A stretch of 64,000 nucleotides of DNA from DASXRA01 sp963737425. Its GTDB lineage: Bacteria; Actinomycetota; Actinomycetes; Mycobacteriales; Jatrophihabitantaceae. The notes under the pieces are model-generated. The model was not told the origin of the DNA and did no database searches. It was given only the letters and a program-made list of their open reading frames with translations. The stretch is from contig CAVTSX010000005.1 in assembly GCA_963737425.1 (NCBI GenBank), forward strand, positions 124,001-188,000, written 5' to 3'. How positions within the stretch are numbered: the stretch's first letter is position 1; every line of letters starts with the position of its first letter. Below are positions 25,466-35,298 of the stretch, one piece after another. Position numbers and translations under genes: made by a program.

Positions 25466-26776
25466 TTACGGCGATGCCCAGAGCGGGATGATCGCGTCCC
25501 GCAGCTGGCTGGCGACATCCCCCAGGACGTGCTGGCCATCCCGCACGATCACCCGCCCGTCGACGATCACGGTGTCGACGTCCGCCGCCGACGCGGCGAG
25601 CAACGCCTGCGCCGGGTCAGCGCCGGCCGTGCGTACGGTGTCGAGCCGCACGGCGACCAGGTCGGCTCGCGCCCCCGCCTCGATCCGCCCCACGTCGTCC
25701 CAGCCCAAGCAGCGATGTGCCGTCAGCGCATCGACGAGCTCAGCGGGGCTGAACCGGCCGCGGTGGCCGGTGGCCAACCGCTCGTTCATCTCCAGCGCCC
25801 GGGCCTCTTCGAGCAGGTCGATCACCGCGTGCTGGTCGCTGCCCAACCCGAGCGGCGCGCCGGCATCGAGCAGCTGCCGTGCCGGGCCGATACCGTCGGC
25901 GAGATCTCGCTCGGTGGTCGGGCACAGGGCGACGTTCGTATGCGTGCCGCCGAGCAGGGCTATGTCGGCGCCAGTTAGATGCGTGGCGTGCACCGCGGTC
26001 GTCCGCGGTCGTAGAGCGCCCACCTCGCCGAGCAAGCCGGTGGGCGTCAGGCCGTAGGCGCGCAGGCACTGCTCGTTCTCCGCCGGCTGCTCCGATACGT
26101 GGACGTGCAGCGGCCGCTGGCCAGCCGCCTCGACGACCACCGGCAACTCGGCGCGCGGCACCGCCCGCACCGAGTGGATCGCCGCGCCGATCATCGTGTT
26201 GCCGTCGGGTCGCAGGCCGGCGACCCGCTCGGCCCACGCCATCGCCGTGCCGTCGGAGAATCGACGCTGACGCTCGTGCAGCGGCTCACCGGCCAGTCCG
26301 CCGGTCAGGTAGCAAGTGTCGAGCAACGTGATCCTGACGCCCGCCTGGCGCGCGGCTTCGATCACGGCATTGCCCATCGCGTTCGGATCGGCGTACCGGC
26401 TGCCATCGGCGGCCTGATGCAGGTAGTGGAACTCGCCCACGCTGGTCACCCCGGCCAGCGACATCTCGGCGAATGTCGCACGCGCAAGAGCAAGGTATGA
26501 GTCGGGATCGAGTTGCGCCGCGATGGCATACATGCCTTCGCGCCACGTCCAGAACGTGCCGCCCGCGGCGTGGGTTCTGCCGCGCAGGGCCCGGTGGAAG
26601 GCGTGGCTGTGCGTGTTCGCGAAACCGGGCAGGACGAGCCCACGCAGTGGCTCATCGCCGTCCGGCCGCGGTGATTCGGTTTCGACGGCGGCGATCTGTC
26701 CACTGTGGACAGTGATCCGCACATCGTTGGCAACGCCGCCGTTCACCCACGCGTGGTCGGCCCGGTAGGTGGTCAC
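25466..26776 (-). CDS. hutF: Formimidoylglutamate deiminase
   Basis: 436-residue amidohydrolase-superfamily enzyme that converts N-formimidoyl-L-glutamate to N-formyl-L-glutamate and ammonia in histidine degradation. Metal ligands: His56 and His58 in GFANTHSHAFHRALRG, later His in HVHVSEQPAENEQC and VHATHLTG, and Asp in GLGSDQHAVIDLLEEARALE, which is characteristic of HutF. The start is GTG at 26776, which overlaps the stop of the upstream amidohydrolase by 3 bp; the longer frame to 27178 is out of family. Coupled to the M20 gene, which likely does the next step. Confidence 0.93.
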   Translation of the reverse strand: MTTYRADHAWVNGGVANDVRITVHSGQIAAVETESPRPDGDEPLRGLVLPGFANTHSHAFHRALRGRTHAAGGTFWTWREGMYAIAAQLDPDSYLALARATFAEMSLAGVTSVGEFHYLHQAADGSRYADPNAMGNAVIEAARQAGVRITLLDTCYLTGGLAGEPLHERQRRFSDGTAMAWAERVAGLRPDGNTMIGAAIHSVRAVPRAELPVVVEAAGQRPLHVHVSEQPAENEQCLRAYGLTPTGLLGEVGALRPRTTAVHATHLTGADIALLGGTHTNVALCPTTERDLADGIGPARQLLDAGAPLGLGSDQHAVIDLLEEARALEMNERLATGHRGRFSPAELVDALTAHRCLGWDDVGRIEAGARADLVAVRLDTVRTAGADPAQALLAASAADVDTVIVDGRVIVRDGQHVLGDVASQLRDAIIPLWASP

Positions 26777-27948
26777 CGGGCCAGCTCTTCGAGCACGCCG
26801 GTCAGGGCGTCGACGCCGGCCAGGCAGTCGTCGCGTTCGGCGAATTCGGCCGGCGAGTGCGAGACGCCCGTGGGATTGCGCACGAACAGCATGGCGGCCG
26901 GGATCCCCACGCTGGTCAGGATTCCCGCGTCGTGCCCTGCTCCGGTGGCGAGCACGGGCGCGCCGCCGAGGACCGCGGCCAGGCGCTCGCGCACCGCGGG
27001 GTCGAACGCCGTCTCGTCCGTCCAGGACTCTTCGGTAACGGTTCCGCCGGGCAGTTCGGCGAGTTCGGCCACCACACGGCGCACCGCATCCGGCTGCGGC
27101 GCCCGCACGTCGATCCAGGCCGTCACGTGCGACGCGATCGCGTTGACGCCGTTCGGCGCGACGCGCACCTTGCCGCACGTGGCCACCGTTTCGTGCCGCG
27201 ATGCAGCGTCTCGCGCGGCCAGGACGAGGCGGGCGTACGCGAGCATCGGGTCGTGCCGATCGGCCAGGCGCGTGGTGCCGGCGTGGTTGGCCTCACCGGG
27301 CAGGTCGACCCGCCAGCGTCCGTGCGGCCATATGGCGCTCGCGACGGCCACCGGAGTGCCGAGATCGACGAGCCCCCGGCCCTGCTCGACGTGCAACTCG
27401 ACGAACGTCGCGACCCGTCGCAATGCCTCGTCGTCGCGTCCGACCGTCTCGGGCACCCGGTCGGCCGAGCGCAGCGCCTCGGCCATCGTCACGCCGTCAC
27501 CGTCGCGCAGCCCGAGCGCCCGCGCCGCCGGGAGCGCCCCGGTGATCAGCCGCGATCCGGCACACGCCACGCCGAACCGGGCACCCTCCTCGTCGACGAA
27601 GTTGACCACTCCGATCGGACGAGATGGCACGAATCCCTTGCCCTGTAAGGCATCCACAGCGAGTAGCGCCGATACGACACCGAGCGGCCCGTCGAATGCG
27701 CCGCCGTCCGGAACTGAGTCGAGATGGCTGCCGGTTACCACTCCTGACGTTACGTCCGGATCGCCCCACCAGGCCCACTGGTTTCCGGCGCGATCGAGCG
27801 TGACGTCGAGCCCGCGGGCCTGCGCCGCCGCGGCGAACCACTCGCGTAGGACGAGGTCGGGCGGCGTCCAGGCAAAGCGACGGTAGCCGCCGGTGTCGGG
27901 GTTGCGACCCACCTGTTCGAGGTCGCTCCACAGCGCATCAAAGCTCAC
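26773..27948 (-). CDS. M20 amidohydrolase (allantoate amidohydrolase-like), probable N-formylglutamate hydrolase
   Basis: 391-residue dinuclear-metal M20/AmaB-type amidohydrolase. Motifs: VVTGSHLDSVPDGGAFDGPL (metal His and Asp), VNFVDEEGARFG (Glu pair), ELHVEQGRGLVDLG and GEANHAGTT, with the final GAGHDAGIL. Homology alone says allantoate or N-carbamoyl-amino-acid hydrolase. Coupling to hutF, with no allantoin genes nearby, suggests that it removes formate from N-formylglutamate in place of HutG, as proposed for the similar gene pair in streptomycetes. Start GTG at 27948; an extension to 28020 would lie in the hairpin. Confidence 0.85.
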   Translation of the reverse strand: MSFDALWSDLEQVGRNPDTGGYRRFAWTPPDLVLREWFAAAAQARGLDVTLDRAGNQWAWWGDPDVTSGVVTGSHLDSVPDGGAFDGPLGVVSALLAVDALQGKGFVPSRPIGVVNFVDEEGARFGVACAGSRLITGALPAARALGLRDGDGVTMAEALRSADRVPETVGRDDEALRRVATFVELHVEQGRGLVDLGTPVAVASAIWPHGRWRVDLPGEANHAGTTRLADRHDPMLAYARLVLAARDAASRHETVATCGKVRVAPNGVNAIASHVTAWIDVRAPQPDAVRRVVAELAELPGGTVTEESWTDETAFDPAVRERLAAVLGGAPVLATGAGHDAGILTSVGIPAAMLFVRNPTGVSHSPAEFAERDDCLAGVDALTGVLEELAR

Positions 27949-27976
27949 CCGACCAGCCTCGCACGCCGAACGAACC

Positions 27977-28025
27977 CGATCGTGCAACTTTCTGCGGCGT
28001 GACACCGCAGAAAGTTGCACGATCG
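27977..28025. terminator. Perfect 21-bp hairpin, family C copy 2
   Basis: Two 21-bp arms, 27977-27997 and 28005-28025, fully complementary around a 7-nt loop; the arms begin CGATCGTGCAACT as in copy 1. It lies 6 bp after the stop of the osmolyte-binding protein (minus strand) and upstream of the M20 gene, so it ends the ABC operon before hut transcription starts. It lacks a strong T-run on the minus strand. Confidence 0.8.
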
Positions 28026-28031
28026 CAAGAG

Positions 28032-29057
28032 CTAGCTAAGGCCGTTCTGCGACAGCCAGTCCTTCGCCACCTTGTCGGGATCCTGCTTGTCGCTCTGCAC
28101 CTTCGCGACGAGCGAGGCCAGCGTGGCCGTGTCGAGCTTGGCCGAGACCGCGTTGGCCGCATCGGCGACGGTCTGGGTGACCTTCGCCTTGGTCACCAAC
28201 GGCACGATGTTCTGCGCCGCGAACATGCTTTGCGGATCGGTAAGTGAGACGAAGTTGTTCGCCGCGATCGCCGGGTCGGTGGAGAAGATGTCGGCCGCGT
28301 TGACCGAGCCGTTCTTCAGCGCGGTGACGGTCACCGTGCCACCCGCCGCCAGCGGCGTGAACTGCTTGAACGTCACGCCGTAGACGCTCTTGAGCGCCGG
28401 AACACCGTCGGCACGCGTCTGGAACTGCTGCGGCGCGCCGAGGATGAGCTGGTTGGCCACCGGGCACAGGTCGGCGAGGGAGGTCAGCTTGTACTTCGAC
28501 GCCGTGTCCTTCGTGACGGTGATCGTGTCGCTGTCCTGCGCGGCCGCATAGTTCAGCGCGGTGAGCTTCGGGCCGGCTGCCTGCTGCAGTGCCGCGTACA
28601 CGTCGGCTGGCGTCTTCGCCGTTGCCTTCGTGTCGAGGTAGGACAGGATCGAGCCGGAGTACTCGGGGATGAAATCGATCGAGCCGTCATTGAGCGCCTT
28701 GATGTACGCGGCGCGCTCGCCGATGTTCAGCTTCTTGCTGACCTTGACGCCCTTTGCGGACATGGCGTCGGCGTATATGTCGGCCAGCAATGTGTTCTCG
28801 GGGAAGTCGGCCGAGCCGACCGTTATCGAGCCCGTGCCGCTCGGGAACGTCGCCGCGCCCGAGGCCGGCGCTGACGCGCTGCCGGATCCGGCGCTGCTCG
28901 ACCCGCCACTGGCGCCCGCCGACGGGCACCCGTTCGAGCTGCTACCACCAGAGGCCGGCGGTGCCGTTGTTCCTCCGGAGCTACCGCTGCTTCCGCACGC
29001 CGTCACAGCCAGCATGAGGCCGCTCAGCGTCGCTCCCAACATAAGTGTGCGCTTCAT
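28032..29057 (-). CDS. Glycine betaine/choline-type substrate-binding lipoprotein (OpuAC/OsmF-like)
   Basis: 341-residue ABC solute receptor. It has a lipoprotein signal: MKRTLMLGATLSGLMLAVTAC with the lipobox ending at Cys21, then a Ser/Gly-rich linker of about 60 residues. The receptor part begins ITVGSADFPENTLLADIYAD and contains GSIDFIPEYSGSILSYL, the usual quaternary-amine receptor segment. Start ATG 29057 with AAGGAGAG. Last gene of the importer operon (ATPase, permease, permease, receptor). Betaine, choline or a related compatible solute is likely; the exact ligand is not visible. Confidence 0.9.
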   Translation of the reverse strand: MKRTLMLGATLSGLMLAVTACGSSGSSGGTTAPPASGGSSSNGCPSAGASGGSSSAGSGSASAPASGAATFPSGTGSITVGSADFPENTLLADIYADAMSAKGVKVSKKLNIGERAAYIKALNDGSIDFIPEYSGSILSYLDTKATAKTPADVYAALQQAAGPKLTALNYAAAQDSDTITVTKDTASKYKLTSLADLCPVANQLILGAPQQFQTRADGVPALKSVYGVTFKQFTPLAAGGTVTVTALKNGSVNAADIFSTDPAIAANNFVSLTDPQSMFAAQNIVPLVTKAKVTQTVADAANAVSAKLDTATLASLVAKVQSDKQDPDKVAKDWLSQNGLS

Positions 29058-29113
29058 ATCTCTCCTTATGGCGTTCGTTGATCGTCGCGGGCACCCCCGC
29101 GTCTGCGACGGAG

Positions 29114-29923
29114 TCATGCTTGAGCCAGCTCCACCTCCGCTGGGGTGGCGAACATCTGCCTCTTGGAGTAGTGGCCGGAGATGCCCGGCGAGACCAGGAG
29201 CCGCTGAGCTCCGATCAGCACGAGATCGGCGACAACGGCCAGCAGCGCAACGAGAATCGCCCCGGAGACCATCTTCGGGTAACCCAGATGCGGATCGTTC
29301 AGGTTCGTCAGCCCGTCGAGCAGCAAGCGGCCGAGGCCGCCGATGAACGGGAAGTACGCAGCCACCGTGGCGGTCGCGATCACCTGCAGCGTTGCGCTGC
29401 GCAGGCCGGAGAAGATCAGCGGCAGCGCGCACGGCAGTTCGACCTTGCGGACGACCTGCGCCCCGGTCATGCCCATACCTTTCGCCGCGTCGCGCGCCGC
29501 GGGATCGACATTCATGACACCGGCATACGTATTGGTCAGGATCGGCGGAATGGCCATCAGTACAAGGACAATCAGGGTTGGGATCAGGTACGGCAGGCCG
29601 CCTCGCGGCACGATTCCCGATACCTCGCCGGTGATGTGGATGGACGGCGAGATCCACACGACGAGCAAGACCAGCAGGCCGTACGTCGGGATGGCGCGCA
29701 GCGCATTGGCCGATCCGGCCACCAGCACAACGCCACGGCCGGTGTGCCCGATGATCAGGCCGAGCGGCAACGCGATGAGCAAGGCCACCACGACCGCGAG
29801 GAGCGAGTAGACGATGTGCTCGCGCAGATAGGTGAACACCCCAGGGCCGCTGGCGGAGTCGTGCCAGTTGGCGGGATCGTTGAGCCAGACCCAGACCTGG
29901 TTGAAGTTCAACGATGTGTCCAT
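29114..29923 (-). CDS. Osmolyte ABC transporter permease (second)
   Basis: 269-residue binding-protein-dependent permease of the OpuB/ProW type, about six membrane segments. The EAA loop is seen as NVDPAARDAAKGMGMTGAQVV followed by RKVELPCALPLIFSGLR. An extra 40 residues in the middle (SPSIHITGEVSGIVPRGGLP) form an outside loop. ATG at 29923 with GAGGCGG. It starts 8 bp after the first permease ends and is followed by the receptor gene. Confidence 0.92.
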   Translation of the reverse strand: MDTSLNFNQVWVWLNDPANWHDSASGPGVFTYLREHIVYSLLAVVVALLIALPLGLIIGHTGRGVVLVAGSANALRAIPTYGLLVLLVVWISPSIHITGEVSGIVPRGGLPYLIPTLIVLVLMAIPPILTNTYAGVMNVDPAARDAAKGMGMTGAQVVRKVELPCALPLIFSGLRSATLQVIATATVAAYFPFIGGLGRLLLDGLTNLNDPHLGYPKMVSGAILVALLAVVADLVLIGAQRLLVSPGISGHYSKRQMFATPAEVELAQA

Positions 29924-29930
29924 GACCGCC

Positions 29931-30584
29931 TCACCTCGCCGCCACCGCGCGCTGCCACGGCGTCAAGATTCGGGCCGCCAGCAGGATGGCGCCGTCGAAC
30001 GCGAGCGCCAGGGCGACCGCGAGGATCAGGCCGAGAATGATCGGGGCGTATGTCGAGAGCTGGTACCCGGCGGTGAACAGCGAGCCGAGTTGCGGTACGC
30101 CGATGACGGCGGCCACCGACACGAGCGCCACATTCGAGACGGCGGCAACCCGCAATCCGGCCGCGATCACCGGCACGGCCAAGGGCAGTTCGACGCCGAA
30201 GAGCCGCTGCCGGCCGGTGAATCCCATCGCCGTCGCTGCCGAGCGCGTGTCGTCCGGTACTGCCTTCAGCGCGTCGGCGACGACCCGGACGAGCAGCGCG
30301 ACCGTGTAGATCGTCAGCGCCACTGCCACGTTGATCGTGTCGAGGATCCGCGTGCCGAGCAGACCGGGCAGCACGATGAACAGCGCGAGCGACGGAATCG
30401 TGTAAAGCAGCCCGCCGACCGTGACCGCTGGCGGATATGCCCACCGGAACCGTGCGGCGACGTAGCCGATCGGCAGGGCGATGACGAGCCCGACCAGCAG
30501 CGGCAGGCCCGCGAGCCAGGCGTTGTTCCACAACCAGTGCAGTACCTCCTGCTGATTGTCGCGGAAGTACGTCCACGGGTTCAC
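29931..30584 (-). CDS. Osmolyte ABC transporter permease (first)
   Basis: 217-residue permease of the same family, with helices such as WLAGLPLLVGLVIALPIGYV and the EAA loop AVPDDTRSAATAMGFTGRQR then LFGVELPLAVPVI. GTG start at 30584 overlaps the ATPase stop by 4 bp. The two permeases are different enough to form a heterodimeric channel, as in OpuB/OpuC-type importers. Confidence 0.92.
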   Translation of the reverse strand: MNPWTYFRDNQQEVLHWLWNNAWLAGLPLLVGLVIALPIGYVAARFRWAYPPAVTVGGLLYTIPSLALFIVLPGLLGTRILDTINVAVALTIYTVALLVRVVADALKAVPDDTRSAATAMGFTGRQRLFGVELPLAVPVIAAGLRVAAVSNVALVSVAAVIGVPQLGSLFTAGYQLSTYAPIILGLILAVALALAFDGAILLAARILTPWQRAVAAR

Positions 30585-31729
30585 GTGACGGGTTCCTTGG
30601 CCAGGTCGGCGGTGGCGTGGCGCAGCGCGGCTGCCTTCTCCTCGATGCGCGCCAGCACCTGCGACGCCGACACGGTGCCGCGCAGGCGGCCGTCCGCATC
30701 GACGATGACGCCGCGGCCGCTGGGCGAGGAGAGTGCGGCGTCGAGCGCCTCGCGCAGCGTGCCGTCCTCGGTAGCGAGGGTGCCGCCGAGATTGAGCAGT
30801 TCCGGCCTCACTTCGCCGTGCAGCGCGTCGTCGGCCACTCCGGTGAGCGCCAACCAGCCCTGCGGGGCGTCGTTCTCGTCGACGACCAGCACCCAGCCGT
30901 CGCGGGCGGCGTCGAGGGCACGGGAGAGATCCGAGCCGAGGGCGACGGTCGATTCGGACGTGATCGGTAACTCGCCCGCTGCGGCGAACCCGAGCGCGCG
31001 GTACCCGCGATCACGTCCGACGAAGCCGGCGACGAACGGGTCGGCGGGACGCGACAGCAGGTCGGCGGGGGTGGCCAGTTGCGCGAGCGTTCCGCCGACG
31101 CGCAGCACGGCGACCTGGTCTCCGAGCTTGATCGCCTCGTCGATGTCGTGCGTGACGAACACGATCGTCTTGCCCAGCTCGGCCTGCAGGCGCAGGAACT
31201 CATCCTGCAACTGCGCGCGCACCACCGGGTCGACCGCGGAGAACGGTTCGTCCATCAGCATGACCGGAGGGTCGGCCGCCAGTGCGCGCGCGACGCCGAC
31301 GCGCTGCTGCTGCCCGCCGGAGAGCTGTGCCGGGTAGCGCTTCGCGAACTGCGCAGGCAGGCCGACGCGTTCGAGCAACTCCATCGCTCGGGCCCGGGCC
31401 TTGCGCCGCTCCCATTTGAGCAGCATCGGCACGGTCGCCACGTTGTCGACGATGGTTCGGTGCGGGAACAGACCGGCGTGCTGGATCACGTAACCCATGC
31501 CACGCCGAAGCGCCGCCGGCGCCACGGTGGACGTGTCACGATCATCGAGCCAGATGCGGCCCTCGGTCGGATCGATCATCCGATTGATCATGCGCAGACT
31601 CGTGGTCTTACCGCATCCGGAAGGGCCGACCAGCACTGTGATCTGATGCGACTGCGCTTCGAGGCTCAGCTCGTTCACGGCCACCGTGCCGTCCGGATAG
31701 CGTTTCGTGACGGATTCGAAGCGGATCAC
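30581..31729 (-). CDS. Osmolyte ABC transporter ATPase with CBS domains
   Basis: 382-residue ATPase of the OpuAA/ProV type. Walker A GPSGCGKTT (residues 35-43), ABC signature LSGGQQQRVGVARAL, Walker B MLMDEPFSAVDP, switch His in VFVTHDIDEA. A pair of CBS domains fills the last 130 residues (after RPADPFVAGFVGRDRG); in this family they sense ionic strength or bind nucleotides. Start GTG at 31729 with AGGAGGAGA; the longer frame to 31987 lacks support. First gene of a four-gene importer operon. Confidence 0.93.
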   Translation of the reverse strand: MIRFESVTKRYPDGTVAVNELSLEAQSHQITVLVGPSGCGKTTSLRMINRMIDPTEGRIWLDDRDTSTVAPAALRRGMGYVIQHAGLFPHRTIVDNVATVPMLLKWERRKARARAMELLERVGLPAQFAKRYPAQLSGGQQQRVGVARALAADPPVMLMDEPFSAVDPVVRAQLQDEFLRLQAELGKTIVFVTHDIDEAIKLGDQVAVLRVGGTLAQLATPADLLSRPADPFVAGFVGRDRGYRALGFAAAGELPITSESTVALGSDLSRALDAARDGWVLVVDENDAPQGWLALTGVADDALHGEVRPELLNLGGTLATEDGTLREALDAALSSPSGRGVIVDADGRLRGTVSASQVLARIEEKAAALRHATADLAKEPVT

Positions 31730-32154
31730 CGGGCTGTCTCCTCCTGGGTAGCGGGCGGAGCCGGGTCGCTGCCTAGCGGCACGTTTGATCGCGCCGATCT
31801 GTACGAGCCTGGCACATACGGCCGACAGCGGCCACAACATCACGACTTCGGGTCGGCGCACGTGCGAGCGGTCACCATAGAGATGGGAGAGATGCGAGAC
31901 GATCACGGGCATGCAACAAATGCGACCGGTTGAGCGCAGGGCAAAGACCCGACAACCAGCGACACCGGTACGAGCACACCGTGTCATCGGAGTGTCGGAC
32001 TTTCTGCGCCTACGGGTGGCGAAACTCCGTTCGAGGCATAGGCTCGGCGCACTGCAAGCACACTACGGACATCAGTGACTCCGCTGACCTTCGGTGGTTA
32101 CTCGCGAGTAACACTAACTAGGCTTAGGCGTCCATCTGACGTAGGAGAGAGCCA
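31730..32154. other. Divergent intergenic region (425 bp) between osmolyte importer and EtfD-like gene
   Basis: No convincing gene is seen. A 63-codon frame on the plus strand (31930-32121) has no ribosome site and no familiar features. The only clear signal is the palindrome at 32097-32112. The importer promoter must also lie here, but I could not choose it. Confidence 0.6.
32097..32112. promoter_or_regulatory. 16-bp perfect palindrome GTTACTCGCGAGTAAC upstream of the EtfD-like gene
   Basis: Perfect inverted repeat whose centre is 50 bp before the GTG start at 32155. Its shape (TTACTCGCGAGTAA core) is that of an operator for a TetR-type dimer; similar TACT...AGTA sites are known for acyl-CoA-responsive repressors of fatty acid breakdown in actinobacteria, recalled from memory and not checked. 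No regulator gene is next to it. Confidence 0.6.
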
Positions 32155-34347
<2,193 letters not shown>

Positions 34348-34396
34348 GCGCGCCGCACGTGTTTGAGGTGGAGACTCTGACGCGGAGGGCCGGTGC

Positions 34397-34825
34397 TCAG
34401 GCCACGGTGGTGCGGCCGTCTGCATGCACGGTCCAGCCCGGGTTGTGCGCGACCTCCCAGGGGTGGCCACTCGGGTCGACGAAGATACCCGAGTAGCCAC
34501 CCCAGAACGTCTTCGCCGGCGCGCGGGCGATGGTGGCGCCGGCCGCGCGGGCCTCGCCGATCACCTGGTCGACCTCGTCCGGCGAGCTGACGTTGTAGGC
34601 GAGCGTCACCCCGCCCCAGCCCGGTGAGTTCTCGACCCCGCTGTCCTCGGCCAGCTTCGCCCGGTCCCACAGCGCGACGATGACGCCGCCCGCCTGGAAG
34701 AACACGACCTGGTCGTTCTCGTCGTCCACCCCGCCGTCGACGTGCCAACCCAGCCTCTCGTAGAACGTCCGCGCTCGGGCGAAGTCGGTGACACCCAGCG
34801 TGATCAGGCTCAATCGTTGATGCAT
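34397..34825 (-). CDS. VOC-superfamily (glyoxalase/dioxygenase fold) protein
   Basis: 142-residue single-module VOC protein: LSLITLGVTDFARARTFYER, VVFFQAGGVIVALWDRAKLA, and the late GYSGIFVDPSGHPWEVAHNP with the metal-site Glu. Members act as glyoxalases, dioxygenases or resistance proteins; this group (lactoylglutathione-lyase-like) is uncharacterised. Start ATG 34825 with GGAGGAGA. Convergent with the EtfD-like gene. Confidence 0.85.
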   Translation of the reverse strand: MHQRLSLITLGVTDFARARTFYERLGWHVDGGVDDENDQVVFFQAGGVIVALWDRAKLAEDSGVENSPGWGGVTLAYNVSSPDEVDQVIGEARAAGATIARAPAKTFWGGYSGIFVDPSGHPWEVAHNPGWTVHADGRTTVA

Positions 34826-34884
34826 CTGCGTCTCCTCCGGTCGATACGCCAACGCTAGGCCGCTGACCGGGATACGGTCGCGGG

Positions 34885-35295
34885 ATGAGTGAGCGCCCCT
34901 ATCTGAAGCCCAACTGGATGCAGCGCCACGTCGGCAACACGCTCGCGCCGCTGTTCCAGCAGAAGATGATCTCGAAGCTGTCGGTGCGCGGCCGCCGCTC
35001 CGGCCACGTGTTCACCGTGCCGCTCGCGGTTCTCGAACACGACGGTGAGCGGTACCTGGTCTCCTATCGCGGCGAGAGCGAATGGGCTCGCAATCTACGT
35101 GCCGCCAAGAGCGGCCAGCTGCACAGTCGCGGCGAGGTCGAGGAGATCACCGTCGTCGAAGCGCCAGTCGAGGATCGCGCCGCCCTGCTGGAGATCTACG
35201 GCGACCGGTTCGGCAAGATGCCCACCGTCGGCAGCGTGCTGCGTGCCCTGCCCGACCCGGCCGATCACCCGATCTTTCGTATCGTCAAGCCATAG
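34885..35295 (+). CDS. Nitroreductase/quinone reductase family protein (Ddn-like, DUF385)
   Basis: 136 residues of the split-barrel F420 family: KLSVRGRRSGHVFTVPLAVL is the typical F420-binding strand-loop, followed by YLVSYRGESEWARNLRAAKS. Family members use reduced F420 to reduce quinones or nitro compounds, and some have lost activity. Its presence suggests F420 in this organism, though no F420 synthesis gene is in the window. ATG at 34885; small gap from the divergent VOC gene. Its end nearly meets the purine permease end (3-bp gap). Confidence 0.85.
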   Translation: MSERPYLKPNWMQRHVGNTLAPLFQQKMISKLSVRGRRSGHVFTVPLAVLEHDGERYLVSYRGESEWARNLRAAKSGQLHSRGEVEEITVVEAPVEDRAALLEIYGDRFGKMPTVGSVLRALPDPADHPIFRIVKP

Positions 35296-35298
35296 CGC

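Noticed and set aside
31930..32121. Small gene of 63 codons in the importer/EtfD gap
   Set aside because: No ribosome site, no recognisable features, and it overlaps the palindrome and probable promoter of the EtfD-like gene.
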